Source: Candidatus Iainarchaeum sp.
GTDB lineage: Archaea; Iainarchaeota; Iainarchaeia; Iainarchaeales; GCA-2688035
Reading direction: 5' to 3'
Assembly: GCA_026396975.1 (NCBI GenBank)
Contig: JAPLVT010000012.1
Location: 1-6,917, forward strand
Length of the DNA stretch: 6,917 bases
The position numbers and the translations under genes are program-made. Below, piece after piece: positions 4,402 to 6,917 of the stretch. The stretch's first letter is position 1; each line of letters opens with the position of its first letter. Below the pieces are notes generated by a model. The model was not told where the DNA came from. It did not search any database and worked only from the letters and a program-made list of their open reading frames with translations.

Positions 4402-5073
4402 ATGGCAATGGCAAAAGCAGCGCAGCCGAACAGCAGCATCATCCAAGTAATACAGGAGATGGTGAAAAACGGCGAGAGCGAAGAGAGGATAATAAAGAGC
4501 CTTCGGGATCTCGGCATTGAGGAGGAAAAAGCGAAAAGGCTTCTGCTGCTCGGCCAGGCCGACACTTTCGCGCTTCTGCAGAACGAAATAGGCAAGATCG
4601 TGAAGAACAACCTGGAAAACGAAAAACCCGAACTGATTGGCTACATAAAGGGCGCTGTTGAAAAGCAGGAAGACGAAATGACAACCCGGGTTGAAAAAAG
4701 AGCGCTCGGCGCCTTCAGGGAAGACCAGAAATTCATAGAAAACCAGGCAATGATGTTCCAGGCGCGCGTCAACCAGAGCGTAAAAAACATCCTGCAGCTG
4801 AACGACGAAACAAAAAAGAACACTAACGCGCTCGGGAACAGGCTTTCGAACACAGAGCGCGACGTCTGGGCCATAAAATACAAGGTTTTTGGCGGCAGGG
4901 TAGTCAAGGCGATAAGCCTGACGCTGATAGCAATGCAGCTCGGGGTAATAGTCGCTTCGGCATATCTTTTCTTCACGGCGTACAGCGGCATACCGGAGGA
5001 AACACTGCTGCTCGCAATACTAATGGGCAGCCTGCTCGCGTCAATGTTCTATCTCATTGGAATGCGCGTATAA
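4402..5073 (+). CDS. Two-helix membrane protein with UBA-like N-terminus and a helical central region, 223 aa
   Basis: I do not recognise a named family. Residues 12-50 (IIQVIQEMVKNGESEERIIKSLRDLGIEEEKAKRLL) have the three-helix 'xxIxxLxxLGIxEExA' look of UBA/CUE-like modules. Residues 55-160 are charged, helical and heptad-like (LQNEIGKIVKNNLENEK, then VEKRALGAFREDQKF, and KKNTNALGNRLSNTERDVW), probably a coiled coil. Two hydrophobic segments follow, about 168-193 and 201-220, joined by a short loop (SGIPEE), so the bulk of the protein lies on one side, most likely the cytoplasm. There is no signal peptide and no cysteine. It might be an oligomeric membrane scaffold or adaptor, but this is not supported beyond topology. 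The ATG at 4402 gives MAMAKAAQ; the ATG at 4408 is also possible. It is transcribed divergently from the eight-cysteine protein gene. Confidence 0.82.
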   Translation: MAMAKAAQPNSSIIQVIQEMVKNGESEERIIKSLRDLGIEEEKAKRLLLLGQADTFALLQNEIGKIVKNNLENEKPELIGYIKGAVEKQEDEMTTRVEKRALGAFREDQKFIENQAMMFQARVNQSVKNILQLNDETKKNTNALGNRLSNTERDVWAIKYKVFGGRVVKAISLTLIAMQLGVIVASAYLFFTAYSGIPEETLLLAILMGSLLASMFYLIGMRV

Positions 5074-5101
5074 AAAAAAATCAGTTTAATGCTGGCGTGA
5101 T

Positions 5102-5239
5102 TCACATCTGCGTTTCGCTGGCTTTCTTGTAATCAGAAAGGGCTTCCAGCGCCTGTTGCAAAAGAACCCTGTTCCTCAGGCTTTTTGTGTCGCGAACGCG
5201 CCTCTGCAATTCCGCAATAATCTCATCCAACTGCAGCAT
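5102..5239 (-). CDS. Small helical protein, 45 aa (or 50 aa from an earlier ATG)
   Basis: On the minus strand, ATG 5239 to TGA 5102-5104 encodes a 45-residue, highly charged, almost certainly helical peptide (MLQLDEIIAELQRRVRDTK, then LRNRVLLQQALEALSDYKKA). Leucines and isoleucines are spaced as in a short coiled coil. An in-frame ATG at 5254 would add MEGFF; the GGAAGG it contains lies at a good distance to act as the Shine-Dalgarno for the 5239 start, which is why the shorter form is preferred. The ORF fills a gap between the gene ending at 5073 and hjc that otherwise holds nothing. Function unknown. The coding call rests on composition and a plausible ribosome-binding site. Confidence 0.5.
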   Translation of the reverse strand: MLQLDEIIAELQRRVRDTKSLRNRVLLQQALEALSDYKKASETQM

Positions 5240-5347
5240 AAAAAAACCTTCCATCAAAAGTCGCAAAAAGCCAAAATCCCTTTTACGGGAAGCGTTCAGA
5301 AATGTATTGTGAAGGGTTAAAAAGAGTTTTGCGCGGCACGGAAAAAC

Positions 5348-5737
5348 TCATTTGCCTGTAAGTTGCCCAAGGGAGAGCCCCTTTTCAAAAGCCTCTTTTT
5401 TGCTTATGAGGAAAAACTTGGCTGTCCTGTGGAAATCCTGCGGCGTTAGGAAAAGCCATCCCTGCCGCGGCACTTTCCAACCCACAATCGCATCAACACC
5501 CGCCCTATCGCACCAACCGACGAACTCGAGCATGGAGGCGATCGGGATAGCGAGATTGCCCGCACCCCAGGCCTTGCACTCGAAAGCAATGTGCTTTCCC
5601 GGGCGCATGGCACTCATATCGGGAGCAGGCAGTGCGGTTTTCCCGCTTCCAGCTGTCCTGATGACAGAAAAGCCCCTATCGAACAAAATATGCACCAATT
5701 CGCGTTCCGCGTTGGCGCCTTTCCGGTAATGGGTCAT
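5348..5737 (-). CDS. hjc: Archaeal Holliday junction resolvase Hjc
   Basis: A dimeric, structure-specific endonuclease that cuts four-way DNA junctions made during recombination and fork restart. From ATG 5737 the protein is 129 aa, the usual length. Landmarks: N-terminal RKGANAERELVHIL (catalytic Glu11 region), GFSVIRTAGSGKT, PAPDMSAM with Asp40, and the nuclease core AFECKAW with Glu53-x-Lys55, i.e. the full E...D...ExK set. Later come LEFVGWCDRAGVDAIVGWKVPRQGWLFL and a helical tail. An in-frame ATG at 5758 would add MFLFAVL, which does not belong to the family, so 5737 is preferred. A TATA-like TTTTAATG lies about 34 nt upstream, giving a leader of only a few bases. The upstream region contains GC-rich repeat units of unknown role. 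Confidence 0.93.
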   Translation of the reverse strand: MTHYRKGANAERELVHILFDRGFSVIRTAGSGKTALPAPDMSAMRPGKHIAFECKAWGAGNLAIPIASMLEFVGWCDRAGVDAIVGWKVPRQGWLFLTPQDFHRTAKFFLISKKEAFEKGLSLGQLTGK

Positions 5738-5765
5738 TAAAACCGCAAATAAGAACACAAAAGGG

Positions 5766-5773
5766 CATTAAAA
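5766..5773 (-). promoter_or_regulatory. TATA-like box of hjc
   Basis: The minus strand reads TTTTAATG, centred about 33 nt upstream of the preferred hjc ATG at 5737. The same string as GGCATTAAAA on the plus strand recurs at 5884-5893, so an alternative use as a plus-strand promoter cannot be excluded. Confidence 0.35.
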
Positions 5774-5774
5774 G

Positions 5775-5801
5775 GGTTGCTGCCGCGCTGGCGGAGCAAT
5801 C
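5775..5801. repeat. Strong hairpin upstream of hjc
   Basis: GGTTGCT pairs with AGCAATC (one G-T pair), followed after a single bulged G by CCGC-GCTG-GCGG. That is eleven pairs with a four-base loop. It lies next to the hjc TATA box and outside any gene. It could be a terminator stem, a protein-binding site or part of a structured RNA with the GC-rich units that follow. Confidence 0.5.
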
Positions 5802-5820
5802 ATGCTTAGGGGAGATTGGA

Positions 5821-5983
5821 ACCACGCCGGCGCCGCAGAGAGAAAAAGCGTTCGGGGAGAAGCCGGCAAGAAGAGCCTGCGCCGGCATTAAAATATCGCG
5901 CGCAGGAAAGCGTCAAACCACGCCGGCGCAAACACCAAAAACAAGCGTTTGGAAAAGCGACGGAAGATACTGCCTGCGCCGGC
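5821..5983 (+). repeat. Two ~66-nt GC-rich repeat units bounded by GCCGGC boxes
   Basis: Unit 1 (5821-5886) and unit 2 (5917-5983) both begin ACCACGCCGGCGC, share AGCGTT inside, and end GCCTGCGCCGGC. The ends of each unit are complementary, 8 bp in unit 1 and a perfect 11 bp in unit 2 (ACGCCGGCGCA at 5920-5930 with TGCGCCGGCGT at 5975-5985), so each could fold as a long-looped hairpin. Five GCCGGC hexamers fall within 160 nt. The interiors have diverged while the ends are kept. The units start 96 nt apart. Confidence 0.65.
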
Positions 5984-6000
5984 GTAACAGCGCCCTTTTT
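5917..6000 (+). ncRNA. Candidate small structured RNA (unit 2)
   Basis: An ATTAAAATAT box at 5887-5896 lies about 25-28 nt before unit 2, the expected distance for an archaeal TATA box. The unit folds through a perfect 11-bp terminal stem with a possible inner CCAAA/TTTGG hairpin (5935-5952), and a CCCTTTTT run (5993-6000) follows as a possible terminator. It matches no RNA class I can name: there are no C/D boxes and no tRNA arm. An ACA just after the stem (5987-5989) recalls H/ACA guides, but the rest does not fit well. The strand is inferred from the box and the T run. Confidence 0.3.
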
Positions 6001-6010
6001 ATTACTTTAC

Positions 6011-6031
6011 TCTACATAATTTTTTTGTAGA
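6011..6031. repeat. Hairpin TCTACA/TGTAGA with T-rich loop
   Basis: Six-base perfect arms at 6011-6016 and 6026-6031 enclose a T-rich nine-base loop. It may belong to the end of the candidate RNA transcript, acting as a terminator. Its right arm also begins the GTAGAATC inverted repeat that brackets the DUF167 gene. Confidence 0.4.
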
Positions 6032-6093
6032 ATCGGGCAACCAGAAGGTTGCTGAAAATTGGTAAATTACAAGTTATCAATTTAAGACTCAAT

Positions 6094-6103
6094 CATTTAT
6101 TTT
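6094..6103 (+). promoter_or_regulatory. TATA-like box of the DUF167 gene
   Basis: CATTTATTTT is centred about 28 nt upstream of the ATG at 6127, at leaderless spacing. A second ATTTATTTTT at 6111-6120 is too close to the start to serve. Confidence 0.4.
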
Positions 6104-6126
6104 CATCGGCATTTATTTTTGCTCTG

Positions 6127-6429
6127 ATGATTGGCAAAAAATGGTTGGAAAAATTGCAGGAAAACGCCCGGGGCACAGTGCTGCCCGTAAGGGTGTCGCC
6201 CGCAAGCAAAGAATTTGCTTTTTGCGGGCTTGATGAATGGCGGGGCAGCCTCATTGTAAGGCTGCGTTCGAAGCCTGAAAAAGGAAAGGCAAACCAAGAA
6301 TTGGTTGAACGCTTGCAAGAATTTTTTTCGGCAAAAGTTGAATTGTTAAGCGGAGAAAAAAGCAAGGAAAAAAAGCTGCTCGTACACGCAAAAAAAGAGC
6401 GGCTAATAGAACGCCTTTCCGAAATTTGA
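6127..6429 (+). CDS. DUF167 (YggU-type) family protein, 100 aa
   Basis: A small alpha+beta protein of a family found in all three domains, with no agreed biochemical role. The family core is clear: VLPVRVSPASKEFAFCGL (residues 18-35), the highly conserved LIVRLRSKPEKGKANQELVERL (42-63, with the basic 'PxxGKAN' loop), then VELLSGEKSKEKKLLV (71-86, the 'SGxxSRxK' loop). Start ATG 6127 is chosen because the frame upstream contains only a weak TTG start and a hydrophobic stretch alien to the family, and because a TATA-like box lies 28 nt before this ATG. The gene sits alone between structured intergenic regions and is flanked by an inverted repeat. Confidence 0.88.
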   Translation: MIGKKWLEKLQENARGTVLPVRVSPASKEFAFCGLDEWRGSLIVRLRSKPEKGKANQELVERLQEFFSAKVELLSGEKSKEKKLLVHAKKERLIERLSEI

Positions 6430-6458
6430 GGCAACCAGTTTTGCCCTGATTCTACCAA

Positions 6459-6478
6459 CAGCCTTTTTGGCTAGGCTG
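6459..6478. repeat. Alternative hairpins around AGCCTTTTTGGCT
   Basis: AGCC-TTTTT-GGCT (6460-6472) and CAGCC/GGCTG (6459-6463 with 6474-6478) compete for the same left arm. The T-rich loop and its place shortly after the DUF167 stop could make this a transcription terminator for that gene. Confidence 0.4.
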
Positions 6479-6567
6479 CAAAAGCCTTGCTTTTGCGACC
6501 CATCGCAAACCAGTTGGCCGTTGAAAAACCAATGGTTTTTCGACGCGTCGGAAACCCGCAGGTTTCC
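6478..6567. repeat. Array of perfect short-loop palindromes upstream of dnaG
   Basis: In order: GCAAAAGC-CTT-GCTTTTGC (6478-6496); TTTGCGA-CCCA-TCGCAAA (6492-6509), which shares bases with the first and so excludes it; CGTTGAAAAACC-AAT-GGTTTTTCGACG (arms 6519-6530 and 6534-6545, one G-T pair); the palindrome CGACGCGTCG (6541-6550); and GGAAACC-CGCA-GGTTTCC (6550-6567). Nearly every base of this 90-nt stretch lies in a perfect inverted repeat. No ORF explains it. Confidence 0.7.
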
Positions 6568-6609
6568 AACGTTGCAATGATGCCAAAAAGCCTGGGAAAA
6601 AACAAAAAA

Positions 6610-6629
6610 GAGCCTTTTAGGGAAGGCTC
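6610..6629 (+). repeat. Hairpin just upstream of the dnaG ribosome-binding site
   Basis: GAGCCTT-TTAGGG-AAGGCTC forms seven pairs with a six-base loop and ends 14 nt before the Shine-Dalgarno sequence. It is followed by an A-rich run on the plus strand rather than a T run. If it is in the dnaG leader it could affect translation; otherwise it is one more member of the palindrome series to its left. Confidence 0.45.
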
Positions 6630-6643
6630 GGGAAAAAAAGAAA

Positions 6644-6648
6644 GGTGA
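6644..6648 (+). promoter_or_regulatory. Shine-Dalgarno sequence of dnaG
   Basis: AGGTGA (6643-6648), complementary to the archaeal 16S rRNA 3' end, lies seven bases before the ATG at 6656. In contrast to the leaderless-looking genes in the window, dnaG is therefore translated from an mRNA with a leader, though no clear TATA box is seen before it. Confidence 0.7.
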
Positions 6649-6655
6649 ATAAATT

Positions 6656-6917
6656 ATGGCAAAAACTTACTTGAGTACTGTAAAGTATTTGATAAAAACA
6701 AACTTTGAAATAGACGGAATAGTCGACAAGCACGACATAATTGGCGCTATTTTCGGCCAGAGCGAAGGCCTGGTCGGCGAGGAAATGGACTTAAAGGAAC
6801 TGCAGCAGAACGGCAAAATAGGAAGAATCGACGTTGACACAAAAGTCCACGGAGGGAAAACAACCGGCATACTGACAGTGCCGAGCAGCATGGACAAGGT
6901 AAAGACAACACTGCTGG
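6656..6917 (+). CDS. dnaG: Archaeal DnaG-type TOPRIM protein (partial, N-terminus only)
   Basis: The first 87 codons match the N-terminal domain that precedes the TOPRIM fold of archaeal DnaG: MAKTYLSTVKYLIKTNFEIDG, then HDIIGAIFGQSEGLVGEEMDLKELQQNGKIGRIDVD, and GGKTTGILTVPSSMDKVKTTLL. The 'IFGQSEGLxGxEMDLxELQxxGKIGRI' block is characteristic of the family. In Archaea DnaG binds the exosome as an RNA-tail-preferring cap component and may also have primase activity; which role dominates here cannot be judged. Start ATG 6656 is fixed by the Shine-Dalgarno sequence and by the family N-terminus, with a short insertion (YLIKT) relative to the usual form. It runs off the right edge. Confidence 0.93.
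   Translation, partial: MAKTYLSTVKYLIKTNFEIDGIVDKHDIIGAIFGQSEGLVGEEMDLKELQQNGKIGRIDVDTKVHGGKTTGILTVPSSMDKVKTTLL

Larger units (their letters stand above)
6027..6455. repeat. Inverted repeat bracketing the DUF167 gene
   Basis: GTAGAATCGGGCAA at 6027-6040 matches the reverse complement of TTGCCCTGATTCTAC at 6441-6455 in 14 positions with one extra base. Each copy is also fused to GCAACCAG in direct orientation (6037-6044 and 6431-6438) and to a small hairpin: GCAACC-AGAA-GGTTGC (6037-6052) on the left, GGCAA/TTGCC (6430-6445) on the right. The entry spans both copies and the gene between them. Confidence 0.6.

Noticed and set aside
5821..5983. CRISPR array
   Set aside because: There are only two units, the repeats are complementary ends rather than identical direct repeats, and the interiors are related to each other instead of being unique spacers. 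No cas gene is present.
5816..6019. Plus-strand frame giving an Arg-rich 67-aa product (start EPRRRRREKK)
   Set aside because: It starts with TTG, its composition is dictated by the CCACGCCGGCGC repeats, and the two repeat units are read with no conserved product. RNA or DNA repeats explain it better.
5760..6126. tRNA, RNase P RNA, SRP RNA or C/D-box RNA
   Set aside because: I looked for a T-arm GTTCGA-type string, the conserved RNase P and SRP cores, and RTGATGA/CTGA boxes in a suitable arrangement on both strands and found none.

Overview
The window looks archaeal. It carries the start of an archaeal DnaG-type TOPRIM protein, an archaeal Holliday junction resolvase (Hjc), a Pth2-type peptidyl-tRNA hydrolase and a DUF167/YggU protein. 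Several genes have A/T-rich TATA-like boxes centred about 24-28 nt upstream of the start codon, which is the spacing expected for leaderless archaeal mRNAs. Small gene size, short intergenic spaces and a membrane-anchored protein with evenly spaced cysteines would suit a DPANN-type lineage, but that placement is an inference and no marker here settles it.

Left part (1-1104): a minus-strand gene running off the left edge encodes a protein with a Rossmann-like SAM-methyltransferase glycine motif. It diverges from a plus-strand gene for an unrecognised 111-aa protein. The space between them holds a promoter for each, and a perfect 6-bp hairpin lies just before the GTG start of the second gene.

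Middle part (1140-3737), the most interesting region: an ArsR/SmtB-family repressor gene has an ATATGAA-N6-TTCATAT operator between its TATA box and its start codon. Its stop overlaps, as ATGA, the start of a 16-residue ORF, MKCKCCCCCCECKQKK, in which eight residues are cysteine. This resembles a miniature smtB-smtA (repressor plus metallothionein) pair. About 55 nt further on comes a 24-codon leader ORF that repeats the first codons of the cysteine desulfurase gene and ends in an ATGA overlap with the true iscS start. Then follow iscS, iscU and pth2 at 17-nt spacings. The arrangement suggests a metal- or thiol-responsive module in front of the iron-sulfur assembly genes, with pth2 as a passenger.

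Right-centre (3782-5737): two membrane proteins are transcribed divergently. One is an N-terminally anchored, eight-cysteine protein (minus). The other has a UBA-like N-terminus, a helical middle and two C-terminal transmembrane helices (plus). After them come an unlisted 45-50 aa ORF (minus) and hjc (minus).

Right part (5738-6655): most of this is not coding. A GC-rich stretch upstream of hjc holds two roughly 66-nt units, 96 nt apart, each bounded by GCCGGC-centred repeats; the second has a TATA-like box before it and an oligo-T after it, so it is a candidate small RNA. The DUF167 gene is bracketed by an inverted repeat (GTAGAATC-GGGCAA). Between it and dnaG lies a dense series of perfect short-loop palindromes, some mutually exclusive. 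dnaG itself has a clear Shine-Dalgarno sequence and runs off the right edge.
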